From Gemmatimonadaceae bacterium (lineage in GTDB: Bacteria; Gemmatimonadota; Gemmatimonadetes; Gemmatimonadales; Gemmatimonadaceae), in assembly GCA_011525845.1 (NCBI GenBank), contig WYBP01000020.1, positions 62,001 to 126,000 on the forward strand: DNA of 64,000 bases, written 5' to 3'. This document shows positions 1 through 7,105 of the stretch, piece after piece. Positions within the stretch are counted from its first letter, which is position 1. Every line of letters begins with the position of its first letter. The translations under genes were made by a program, and so were the position numbers. Under the pieces are notes generated by a model. That model saw nothing but the letters and a program-made list of their open reading frames with translations, was not told the origin of the DNA and did not search any database.

Positions 1-1163
1 CGACTCGCGCGCCAGCCCTCCAACACCTCGTCGCGCAGCTGCGCGCGGAATCGCTCCGCGGTGAACCGGAGTGCCTGCGCGCGGCAGGCGGAGGCCGTCG
101 GCGCCGGGGTGAGCGCCTCGAACCGGTCGATCGCGTCGCGGATCACGCTGGCGCGGTCGTCGTCGAAGAAGAGCCCGGTGCGGTCCTCGCCCGGTGCGCC
201 CCGCACGGTCTCGAGGGCCCCGCCCCGCCCGAGCGCGACCACCGGCGTGCCGCAGGCCTGCGCCTCGAGGGGAACGATGCCGAAGTCCTCCTCCGCCGCG
301 AAGACGAAGGCGCGCGCCCGGCGGAACCAGGCGCGGAGTTCATCGCGGCCGACCTCGCCGCGCACGTCGATGTGCGCGGCGCCCGACGCGAGCTCGCGGA
401 TGCGGGCGTGCTGTGGACCGTCGCCGAGGACGACGAGGCGGCGCGCGGGCGTGTCGCGGAACGCCTCGACGATGCGGTCGATGCGCTTGTAGGGGACCTG
501 GCGGCTCGCGGTGACGTAGAGGTCCGGTTCCCGCGGCGCCTCCACGCCGGACGCCGCAGGCGTGAAGAACTCCGTGTCGACCGGGGGATGGATCACGCGG
601 CTCTCGCGCTGGTACTGGCGCGAGACGCGCTCGCGCACGTACTCCGAGTTCACGACGAACCGGGTGACGCCGGCCGCGGTGCGGAGGTCCCAGCGCTGGA
701 GCTGGTCGAGGACGCGGCGGGCGACGAACGCCTTGGTGCCGCGGATGCCGTGGTCCGCCAGGTACTCGTCGCGGCGGTCCCAGAGGTAGCGGGCGGGCGT
801 GTGGCAGTAGCAGAGGTGGAACTGGCCCGGCCGCACGCGCACGCCCTTCGCGACCGAGTGGTGGCTCGAGATGACGATGTCGGCGTGACGGACGTCGAGG
901 GTGCGGAGGGCGCTCGGCATGAGTGCCATGAGGCGGCGGTACCGTTCCCCGATGCGCGGCAGGCGCTGGAGGAAGGACGTATGGGCCGCGCGCGCGGTGA
1001 CCGCGGCGCGGTCCGCGGGCCGCATCACATCGAAGAGCGCGTGCAGCGACGCGGACGGGAAGGCGGCGAGGATCTCGCGGATGACGAGTTCGGCCCCGCC
1101 GAGCTGGGCGAGCCAGTCGACGACGACGGCGACGCGCGGTTCGCGCTCCGTGGCGGGGGGCAT
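1..1163 (-). CDS. GT4-family glycosyltransferase, 3' end cut by the window edge
   Basis: The minus-strand frame from ATG at 1163 stays open to base 1, giving at least 387 residues; the C-terminus lies outside the window. The N-terminus (PRVAVVVDWLAQLGGAELV) is a GT-B first strand. A CHTPARYLWD motif near residue 121 is typical of WbaZ-like mannosyl/rhamnosyl transferases, and the EEDFGIVPLE stretch near residue 290 is the E-x7-E donor-phosphate motif of GT4. It probably adds a hexose to the surface glycan on the cytoplasmic membrane face. A TATCTT box ends 7 bp before the ATG and no Shine-Dalgarno is seen, so the message may be leaderless. The exact sugar cannot be told. Confidence 0.88.
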   Translation of the reverse strand, partial: MPPATEREPRVAVVVDWLAQLGGAELVIREILAAFPSASLHALFDVMRPADRAAVTARAAHTSFLQRLPRIGERYRRLMALMPSALRTLDVRHADIVISSHHSVAKGVRVRPGQFHLCYCHTPARYLWDRRDEYLADHGIRGTKAFVARRVLDQLQRWDLRTAAGVTRFVVNSEYVRERVSRQYQRESRVIHPPVDTEFFTPAASGVEAPREPDLYVTASRQVPYKRIDRIVEAFRDTPARRLVVLGDGPQHARIRELASGAAHIDVRGEVGRDELRAWFRRARAFVFAAEEDFGIVPLEAQACGTPVVALGRGGALETVRGAPGEDRTGLFFDDDRASVIRDAIDRFEALTPAPTASACRAQALRFTAERFRAQLRDEVLEGWRAS

Positions 1164-1170
1164 GCGCGGG

Positions 1171-1176
1171 AAGATA
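1171..1176 (-). promoter_or_regulatory. Putative -10 box (TATCTT) of the glycosyltransferase gene
   Basis: On the minus strand TATCTT is followed by 7 bp and then the ATG at 1163. No convincing -35 hexamer is visible at 16-18 bp. The short spacing would place the transcript start at or within a base or two of the start codon. The same arrangement recurs at other genes in this window. Confidence 0.35.
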
Positions 1177-1262
1177 GTCGCGGCGGGCGGCCCGGGCGCT
1201 TGCCGGGCTCCTCCGGGGGCCGCAGACTTCGCGCGGACGGGCGCATGGCACCGGCAGGCGCA

Positions 1263-1335
1263 GGGCCCATAGCTCAGCGGTTAGAGCGGCGGACTCATAA
1301 TCCGAAGTGCGCAGGTTCGAATCCTGCTGGGCCCA
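1263..1335 (+). tRNA. tRNA with CAU anticodon (Ile2 or elongator Met)
   Basis: A full cloverleaf can be drawn in 73 nt: a 7-bp acceptor stem (GGGCCCA with TGGGCCC), D stem GCTC/GAGC, anticodon loop CTCATAA, and T stem GCAGG/CCTGC with a TTCGAAT loop. The anticodon stem has a G.A mismatch at its outer pair (27-43). The discriminator base is A and no CCA is encoded. The compact D loop resembles tRNA-Ile2, whose C34 becomes lysidine through TilS, but CAU is shared with methionine tRNAs and I cannot decide between them. It is not the initiator, because acceptor pair 1-72 is formed. Confidence 0.9.
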
Positions 1336-1343
1336 TGAAGGGC

Positions 1344-1369
1344 AGAGGGGAGATGGGAGAGGGGAGATG
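1344..1369 (+). repeat. Two 12-bp purine-rich direct repeats between the tRNA genes
   Basis: AGAGGGGAGATG occurs at 1344-1355 and again at 1358-1369 (period 14). The surrounding 1336-1400 stretch is almost all purine on this strand. No coding potential is seen. The cause may be simple replication slippage. Confidence 0.6.
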
Positions 1370-1408
1370 TGAGGGGGCCGGAGGGAGGATGCTCACCTCC
1401 GGACCACC

Positions 1409-1437
1409 TTGTAGGAGGGGTGGTGGCCGGATATCTT
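1409..1437 (+). promoter_or_regulatory. Sigma70-like promoter of tRNA-Val
   Basis: TTGTAG at 1409-1414 and TATCTT at 1432-1437 are separated by 17 bp, predicting a start near 1444, about 28 bp before the tRNA. The -10 box lies inside an inverted repeat: GGCCGGA at 1425-1431 and TCCGGCC at 1437-1443. Confidence 0.6.
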
Positions 1438-1471
1438 CCGGCCCTGTCCGACGGCTGCACCTGGGCCGTTC

Positions 1472-1545
1472 GGGCGCGTAGCTCAGCTGGTTAGAGCGCT
1501 GCTTTCACACAGCAGAGGTCGGGGGTTCGAGTCCCTCCGCGCCCA
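1472..1545 (+). tRNA. tRNA-Val (CAC)
   Basis: The 74-nt cloverleaf has acceptor stem GGGCGCG/CGCGCCC, D stem GCTC/GAGC, anticodon stem CTGCT/AGCAG with loop TTCACAC (anticodon CAC, reading GUG), and T stem GGGGG/CCCTC with a TTCGAGT loop. The discriminator is A; CCA is not encoded. GUG is a frequent valine codon in a genome this GC-rich. Confidence 0.95.
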
Positions 1546-1653
1546 TCTCGCAGAAGTCTCCCATCAGAACATGTTGTCCACGCACCGCTCGTCAGGGCGC
1601 CGTCCCATCGGGGCGGCGCCCTCGTGTCGTTCGAGGGGTGGCGGCACGTCGCG

Positions 1654-1682
1654 TTGTCGTGCTCCGACGCAGGGGCTACATT
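1654..1682 (+). promoter_or_regulatory. Sigma70-like promoter of the SLBB export gene
   Basis: TTGTCG at 1654-1659 and TACATT at 1677-1682 have a 17-bp spacer. The predicted start (about 1689) lies downstream of the GTG at 1638 and upstream of the GTG at 1710, which supports 1710 as the translation start. Confidence 0.6.
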
Positions 1683-1709
1683 CCGTCGACTCCCAACACT
1701 CCCTCTGCC

Positions 1710-4262
1710 GTGCGTCCCTTCCGCATCGTCCTCCTCGGCCTCGCGGCCCTCGCGCTCGTCCCGCTCCACGGACTCGGAGCCCAAGCGCGTCCCACAGCGG
1801 CGCAGGCAGAGGCACTCCTGCGAGCGCGCCCGGACCTTGCCTCGCAGCTCCAGTCCCGGATCGCGGGATCCGGGCTGACGCCCGAGCAGATCAGGCAACG
1901 CCTGCGGGCTGAGGGATACCCGGAGTCGCTGCTCGACAGCTACCTCTCGGGGACCGGGACCGTCGGATCGACCCCGAGTGGACAGGTGTTCGAGGCCGTC
2001 CGGGCACTCGGACTCGTGGATGAGGCGGACCTCGACGAGCTCGTGCGTCTCGCCGGGGCGCGCGAGGGTGCGGAGGCGCGTCCCGTCCTCGCCACGCCGG
2101 ACAGTGTCATCGCCGCCGATTCGGGATTCACGGTGTTCGGGTTGGCGATGTTCCGTGAGGTGACCTCGCGGTTCCTGCCGAACCTCGACGGCCCGGTGGA
2201 CGCCGGATACCGGCTCGGACCCGGCGACCAGCTGGTGCTCATCCTCACTGGGGACGTGGAGTTGGCGCACACCCTCGAGGTCACGCGCGAGGGGTTCGTC
2301 GTGATCCCGCAGGTGGGGCAGATCGGCGTCGCGAACCTGACGCTCGGCGAGCTCGAGTCCGTGCTGTACACTCGCCTCGGGAGGGCGTACAGCGGCGTGC
2401 GGCGCGGCGGTGGGGCCACCACGCGGTTCAGCGTGTCCGTCTCGCGCCTGCGGTCGAACCAGGTGTTCGTCACCGGCGACGTGATGTCTCCCGGCTCCTA
2501 CCGCGTGACGAGCGCCGGCACCGCGCTCACCGCGCTCTACGCCGCCGGAGGCCCGACGGAGAACGGTTCGATGCGTCGCGTGGAGGTCCGGCGCGCCGGC
2601 GCGCTGGTCTCGACCCTGGACGTGTACGACTACCTGCTGCGAGGGGACGGATCGGCGGACGTGCGGCTGCAGCATGGCGACGTCGTGTTCGTGCCGGTGC
2701 ACGGGCCGCGGGCCCGCGTGGTGGGCGCGGTGACACGACCCGCGACTTACGAGTTGCGGGGCACCGAGACGCTCGCCGATGTCGGACGGATGGCCGGTGG
2801 CCTGCGTGCGACGGCGACCGGGCGCCGCGTCTACGTCGAACGCGTGGTGCCGATCGCCGACCGCAGCGCCGGCGGCGCGCGCGCCGTGGTCGACGTGCCC
2901 CTCGCCGCGAATGGGGACCTGCCGGCGCTCCCGATCGTCGACGGGGACGTGGTGCGCGTGCCGAGCATCTCGGATCGCGTGCGCGACCGGATCGTCGTGC
3001 GCGGGCATGTCTGGTCGGCAGGTGCGCAGGGCTTCGTCCCGGGCCTCACTCTCGCGGACGCGCTCCGGCGCGCCGGCGGGCTCAAGTCGGACGCGATCCT
3101 GAGTACCGTGCATGTCTCGCGCCTCCGCCCGGACAGCACGCGCGTGCAGCTCCGGGCGACGCTCCTGGACACCCTGGGCACCACGGCGCAGCCCTTCGCG
3201 CTCGAGGACGACGACGAGATCACGGTGTACAGCCGCACGGAGTTCCGTCCTCCACAGTACGTCGTGATCTCCGGTGCCGTCCGCAGCGGCGGCCGGTTCC
3301 CCTGGCGCGCCGGCCTCACGCTCCGCGACCTGGTCCTGATGGCCGGAGGCCTGCAGGAGCGCGCGTACCTGCGCGAGGCCGAGGTGGCGCGGCTCCCGGA
3401 GGGCGACGAGTCCCGCGCGACCGCGATCGCGGTGCGCGTGGCACTCGACAGCTCGTACCGGTTCCACATGCCGTCCGTGCCGGCCGCGCGTGAGCCGGAG
3501 ATCGCGCTCCAACCGTACGACAACGTGCTGATCTTCCAGGATCCCAGCTGGCGGGAACCACGGACCGTGCGGCTCACGGGCGAGGTCCGATTCCCGGGTA
3601 CCTTCACGCTCGAGGGGCGCGCGGACCGGATCTCCGACCTCGTGCGTCGCGCCGGCGGATTGACGCCCGAGGCGGACCTCGACGGGGCGTACTTCGCCCG
3701 CACGGTGGACTCGGCGGCCGCTCGCCGGGTACGCTCCACGCAGCAGCGCCTGCAGCGCGCCGCCACGGGTGCCGACACCTCCGCGCTGGGGGCTCAGGCC
3801 GACTCGACGCTCGACGGGATGCTGAATCGCATCCGCGTCGGAGTCGACCTGCGGGATGCGTTGCGCACCCGCGACCGCGCGGACGACCTGATCCTCGAGC
3901 ACGGCGACTCGATCCACGTGCCGAAGCTGCGGCAGACGGTGGAGGTCCGTGGCGCCGTGAACGCGCCCACCGCGCTCTCGCACGCCAGGGGGAAGAAGCT
4001 GGGGCACTACCTCGATGCCGCCGGTGGCACGACCGAGCGCGCCCGGACGCGTCGCGCCTACGTCATCCAGCCGAACGGCAAGATCGAGAGCCGGCGGCGC
4101 GCGCTGGGATTCATCACGCTCGACCCCACGCCGCGCCCCGGCGCGGTCGTCGTCGTCCCCGAGCGCGGGCAGGAAGTGCCCGGCCCCAGCCTGCTGACGA
4201 GCCTCACCGTCGTGACCCAGCTGCTGGCCTCGCTCGCGACGATCGTCGTGCTGACACGGTAG
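1710..4262 (+). CDS. Wza/GumB-like polysaccharide export protein with about six SLBB repeats
   Basis: I chose GTG 1710 (850 aa) because it begins directly with a signal peptide (VRPFRIVLLGLAALALVPLH then a likely cleavage after GLGAQA) and follows the promoter at 1654-1682; the frame is open from 1638. After an N-terminal helical region comes a poly_export domain (YRLGPGDQLVLILTG), then about six SLBB/beta-grasp units recognisable by repeated V-x-G-x-V...G and AGG motifs, and a hydrophobic C-terminal segment. Wza-family proteins form the outer-membrane/periplasmic channel for capsule or exopolysaccharide. The repeat number is high compared with Wza (two SLBB). The next gene starts 1 bp after its stop, so they are probably co-transcribed. 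Confidence 0.88.
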   Translation: MRPFRIVLLGLAALALVPLHGLGAQARPTAAQAEALLRARPDLASQLQSRIAGSGLTPEQIRQRLRAEGYPESLLDSYLSGTGTVGSTPSGQVFEAVRALGLVDEADLDELVRLAGAREGAEARPVLATPDSVIAADSGFTVFGLAMFREVTSRFLPNLDGPVDAGYRLGPGDQLVLILTGDVELAHTLEVTREGFVVIPQVGQIGVANLTLGELESVLYTRLGRAYSGVRRGGGATTRFSVSVSRLRSNQVFVTGDVMSPGSYRVTSAGTALTALYAAGGPTENGSMRRVEVRRAGALVSTLDVYDYLLRGDGSADVRLQHGDVVFVPVHGPRARVVGAVTRPATYELRGTETLADVGRMAGGLRATATGRRVYVERVVPIADRSAGGARAVVDVPLAANGDLPALPIVDGDVVRVPSISDRVRDRIVVRGHVWSAGAQGFVPGLTLADALRRAGGLKSDAILSTVHVSRLRPDSTRVQLRATLLDTLGTTAQPFALEDDDEITVYSRTEFRPPQYVVISGAVRSGGRFPWRAGLTLRDLVLMAGGLQERAYLREAEVARLPEGDESRATAIAVRVALDSSYRFHMPSVPAAREPEIALQPYDNVLIFQDPSWREPRTVRLTGEVRFPGTFTLEGRADRISDLVRRAGGLTPEADLDGAYFARTVDSAAARRVRSTQQRLQRAATGADTSALGAQADSTLDGMLNRIRVGVDLRDALRTRDRADDLILEHGDSIHVPKLRQTVEVRGAVNAPTALSHARGKKLGHYLDAAGGTTERARTRRAYVIQPNGKIESRRRALGFITLDPTPRPGAVVVVPERGQEVPGPSLLTSLTVVTQLLASLATIVVLTR

Positions 4263-4263
4263 G

Positions 4264-5529
4264 GTGGTGCCGACCGCCACACCGCAGGGCCGCGCCCAGA
4301 CGATCTGGGTGATCTCGAAGTACCTCTCGCCGAAGGAGTACGGCTTCGAGACGCGGCTCTTCGCGATGGCGCGCCATTGGCGCGCCGAGGGGCGCGAGCC
4401 CGTGATGATCGGTTCGGACTCGAACCACCTGGCGCAGATGCCGACCCTCGACCGCCCGCAGGTCGAGGAACGGATCGACGGCCTGCGGTGTGTCTGGCTC
4501 CGCACCTTGCGCTACGGGCGGACCGCGTCGATGCGGCGCGTGCTGAGCTGGTTCCACTTCGAGTGGCGGCTCCTCCGCATGCGCCTGGACGGCTTGCCGG
4601 CGCCCGACGTGATCCTGGTCTCCTCGCTCTCCCTGCTGACGGTGCTGAACGGCCTGCGGCTCAAGCGGCGGTTCGGCTGTCCCATGGTGTTCGAGGTGCG
4701 CGACATCTGGCCGCTCACGATGGTCGAGGAGGGCGGGTTCAGCGCCTGGCACCCGCTCACCCTCCTCCTCGGCTGGATCGAGCGCCTCGGCTACCGGCGC
4801 GCCGAACTCGTCGTCGGCACGATGCCCAACCTTGGCCCGCACGCATCGCGCATGGCCGGCCGCGAGGTCCGCTGTGCCTGCATCCCGTTCGGCTTCGACC
4901 CCGCCGTCGTGGCGCGGCAGGAGGCGTCGCTGGGGGAGGCGCGCGTGATCGTCCGATCCCCGGACGAGCTGGTCGTGGGCTACGCGGGCAGCATGGGGAC
5001 CACCAACGCGCTGCACACCATCGTCGCGTGCGCCGTCCGCCTCAAGGACGACCCGCGCTTCCACTTCGTGCTGCTCGGGGACGGAGACCTGCGCGCCCGG
5101 TTCATGGCGGAGACGGCCGACTGCCCGCGCGTCGAGTGGGTCGGGCGCGTGCCGCGCGAGCAGGTCCTCGGCATCCTGCGCCAGTGCGACCTGCTCTACT
5201 TCGCGGTGCACGACTCGAAGGTCTGGGAGAGCGGGATGTCCCTGAACAAGCTCACGGACTACCTCCTCTCGCGGCGGCCCGTGCTCGCGTCCTACTCCGG
5301 CTTCCCCTCGATCCTCAACGAGGCGGGCTGCGGCGAGTACCTCCCGTCGAATGACGAGGAGGCGCTGCTGGCCGCGCTGCACCGCTACGCGGCGATGCCG
5401 CGGACGGAACGCGAGGCGATGGGAGAGCGAGGCCGACGCTGGCTGTTCGACCACCGCCCATGGCCCGTCCTCGCGCGCCAGTACCTCGCGCTGCTGGACG
5501 GCCTCAGTGGCTCCGGACGCGCCGGATGA
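4264..5529 (+). CDS. WbuB-like GT4 glycosyltransferase
   Basis: This 421-aa GT-B protein begins at GTG 4264, with a second GTG at 4267. The N-terminus (IWVISKYLSPKEYGFETR) and the glycine-rich linker (VVGYAGSMGTTNAL) resemble WbuB, the N-acetyl-fucosamine/amino-sugar transferase of O-antigen loci. The donor-binding end has LNKLTDYLLSRRPVLASYSG. It probably extends a lipid-linked oligosaccharide in the cytoplasm; the donor sugar is inferred only from family resemblance. Its last 26 bp overlap the end of the convergent phosphoglycosyltransferase gene (stop at 5504). Confidence 0.87.
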   Translation: MVPTATPQGRAQTIWVISKYLSPKEYGFETRLFAMARHWRAEGREPVMIGSDSNHLAQMPTLDRPQVEERIDGLRCVWLRTLRYGRTASMRRVLSWFHFEWRLLRMRLDGLPAPDVILVSSLSLLTVLNGLRLKRRFGCPMVFEVRDIWPLTMVEEGGFSAWHPLTLLLGWIERLGYRRAELVVGTMPNLGPHASRMAGREVRCACIPFGFDPAVVARQEASLGEARVIVRSPDELVVGYAGSMGTTNALHTIVACAVRLKDDPRFHFVLLGDGDLRARFMAETADCPRVEWVGRVPREQVLGILRQCDLLYFAVHDSKVWESGMSLNKLTDYLLSRRPVLASYSGFPSILNEAGCGEYLPSNDEEALLAALHRYAAMPRTEREAMGERGRRWLFDHRPWPVLARQYLALLDGLSGSGRAG

Positions 5530-7105
5530 CGATGTCGCGGAAGGTATACCAGAAGTAGGCGATGTCCGTCGCGATCGGTGACCGCAGGTACCGACGCAGG
5601 TAGGTCGCCTCCGTCTCCACGATCTCCGCGAAACCCGCCGTCTTCTCGTCGAAGATCGGGGGCACCAGCCCCGGCTTCACCACGACATAGCGGTCGTAGA
5701 CCTCCTTCGGGTAGAGCCCGAGGAAGTGGGGACTCGTGGCACGCATCCCCACGAGCTTGATGTCGCCGCGCAGCCAGTTGTAGATGCCGGGCAGCTCATC
5801 GAGCCAGCTGCGGCGGATGAGCGGTCCGTACTCGGTGAGGCGGAAGTCGTTCTTGAACTTCCCGGTGGTCGAGAGACCGTGGCTCTCGAAGATCCGCTTC
5901 TGCAGGAACTCGGAGAACGGGAACATGCTCCGCACCTTGAAGAGCCGGATCACCTCGCCGTCGAGCCCCACCTTCTCGAGCGCGACGATCATGTAGTACG
6001 AGGGCCGACGGTTCGCGACCGGCGGCGTCGTGCGCCGGGCGAGGATCAGGCACTCCGCGGGTTCCGGGTGCTCGCGCACCACCTCGAAGCCGAAGTACGC
6101 CAGCCGCCCCCACACCTCGGAGCGCGAGAGCGCGCGCTGCCGCCCGCGCTGCGGCCGATAGAACAGCCGGTCGAGCCAGCGGAAGGGGCGGGAGAAGTAG
6201 AGGACGTCGAGCCACGGGATCTTCGGGATCGCGCGGTACCGCACGAAGTGCAGCAGGTAGGCGGGCCGGAAGAGCCACCGCGGCACCCGTGCGCGGAGCG
6301 CCTCGGTCGCGATCTCGAGCGGCACGTAGCGCACCGCGAGGTACCCGCCCATGGCGACGCTCGACGCGACATCCTGGAGGTAGAGGTTGAGGCGCCGCAC
6401 GGCATTGAGCGAACGCTCCCCGACGAGGAGGCCGAGCGCTTCGCGCCCCGCGGCGGGGCCGAGGGACTCCCGGTCGTCGATCACGAGCGCGGCCCCGGTG
6501 CGCGCTTCCGCGCCCTCGGGTGCGGGGATCGCATCGCGCAGGAACTCGAGCACCACCGGGCCGACCGCGCCATCGATGCTCGCCAGGACGCCGTCCCGGT
6601 CGACCTCCCGCAATGCGGCCGCCTCCGGCACGGTCGCTCCGGTGGTCCCTCCCGCCGCGGCGCGACCCGCCGGCGGGGTCGCCGCCCGCTCGACCCAGGG
6701 GAGCTCGAGCAGGAGGTCGAGGAGCGCCGCAGCCGCCAGGCCCATGCCGATCGTGGCGTCGGCCGCGACGCCCGCCGGCAGCACGAGGGCCGAGGCCGCG
6801 AGGGCGAGAGCCATGATGACCGCCGCCTTCCCGTGCGAGGCGAGCAGGTAGGTCAGGTACCGGTAGGGATACTTGTGCCGGTACTTGTCGGTGAGCCAGA
6901 CCGCGGGGAGCCACGCACCCAGGAACGCGGTCGCGAGTGCGAGGAGGCCTGGGCGTTCCCCGCCCTGCCATGCGGCGATCGCGAACGGGCCCGCGAGCGC
7001 GGCGAGCGCGCCGAACGCGCCCCGCAGCGCCGGGGACCCCACCGCCGGCACGAGCCGGCGCGGGACCACGATCTCGTCGACCACGGCGGCGGTCGCGGTC
7101 GTCAT
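5504..7105 (-). CDS. Large phosphoglycosyltransferase (bacterial sugar transferase domain)
   Basis: This 533-aa protein has four hydrophobic segments within roughly the first 140 residues, a poorly conserved middle domain, and a C-terminal bacterial sugar transferase domain. The catalytic region reads FKVRSM...DFRLTEYGPLIRRSWLDELPGIYNWLRGD, matching the KFRSM / LDELPQ pattern of enzymes that move a sugar-1-phosphate onto undecaprenyl phosphate. The usual GPRP motif is replaced by GMRATSPHF, which is atypical. Its ATG overlaps the stop of the amidotransferase gene (ATGA at 7102-7105), so translation is probably coupled. A second initiating transferase of the short PglC type lies at 34161. Confidence 0.85.
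   Translation of the reverse strand: MTTATAAVVDEIVVPRRLVPAVGSPALRGAFGALAALAGPFAIAAWQGGERPGLLALATAFLGAWLPAVWLTDKYRHKYPYRYLTYLLASHGKAAVIMALALAASALVLPAGVAADATIGMGLAAAALLDLLLELPWVERAATPPAGRAAAGGTTGATVPEAAALREVDRDGVLASIDGAVGPVVLEFLRDAIPAPEGAEARTGAALVIDDRESLGPAAGREALGLLVGERSLNAVRRLNLYLQDVASSVAMGGYLAVRYVPLEIATEALRARVPRWLFRPAYLLHFVRYRAIPKIPWLDVLYFSRPFRWLDRLFYRPQRGRQRALSRSEVWGRLAYFGFEVVREHPEPAECLILARRTTPPVANRRPSYYMIVALEKVGLDGEVIRLFKVRSMFPFSEFLQKRIFESHGLSTTGKFKNDFRLTEYGPLIRRSWLDELPGIYNWLRGDIKLVGMRATSPHFLGLYPKEVYDRYVVVKPGLVPPIFDEKTAGFAEIVETEATYLRRYLRSPIATDIAYFWYTFRDIVIRRVRSH

Noticed and set aside
1263-1545. tRNA genes as an integration site of a mobile element
   Set aside because: No integrase, no direct repeat of a tRNA 3' end and no change in gene character were found around them.
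1491-4505. Minus-strand open frame of 1004 codons opposite the SLBB gene
   Set aside because: It is a GC-driven antisense frame rich in Arg, His and Gly, with no domain; the plus strand has a signal peptide, SLBB repeats and a promoter.
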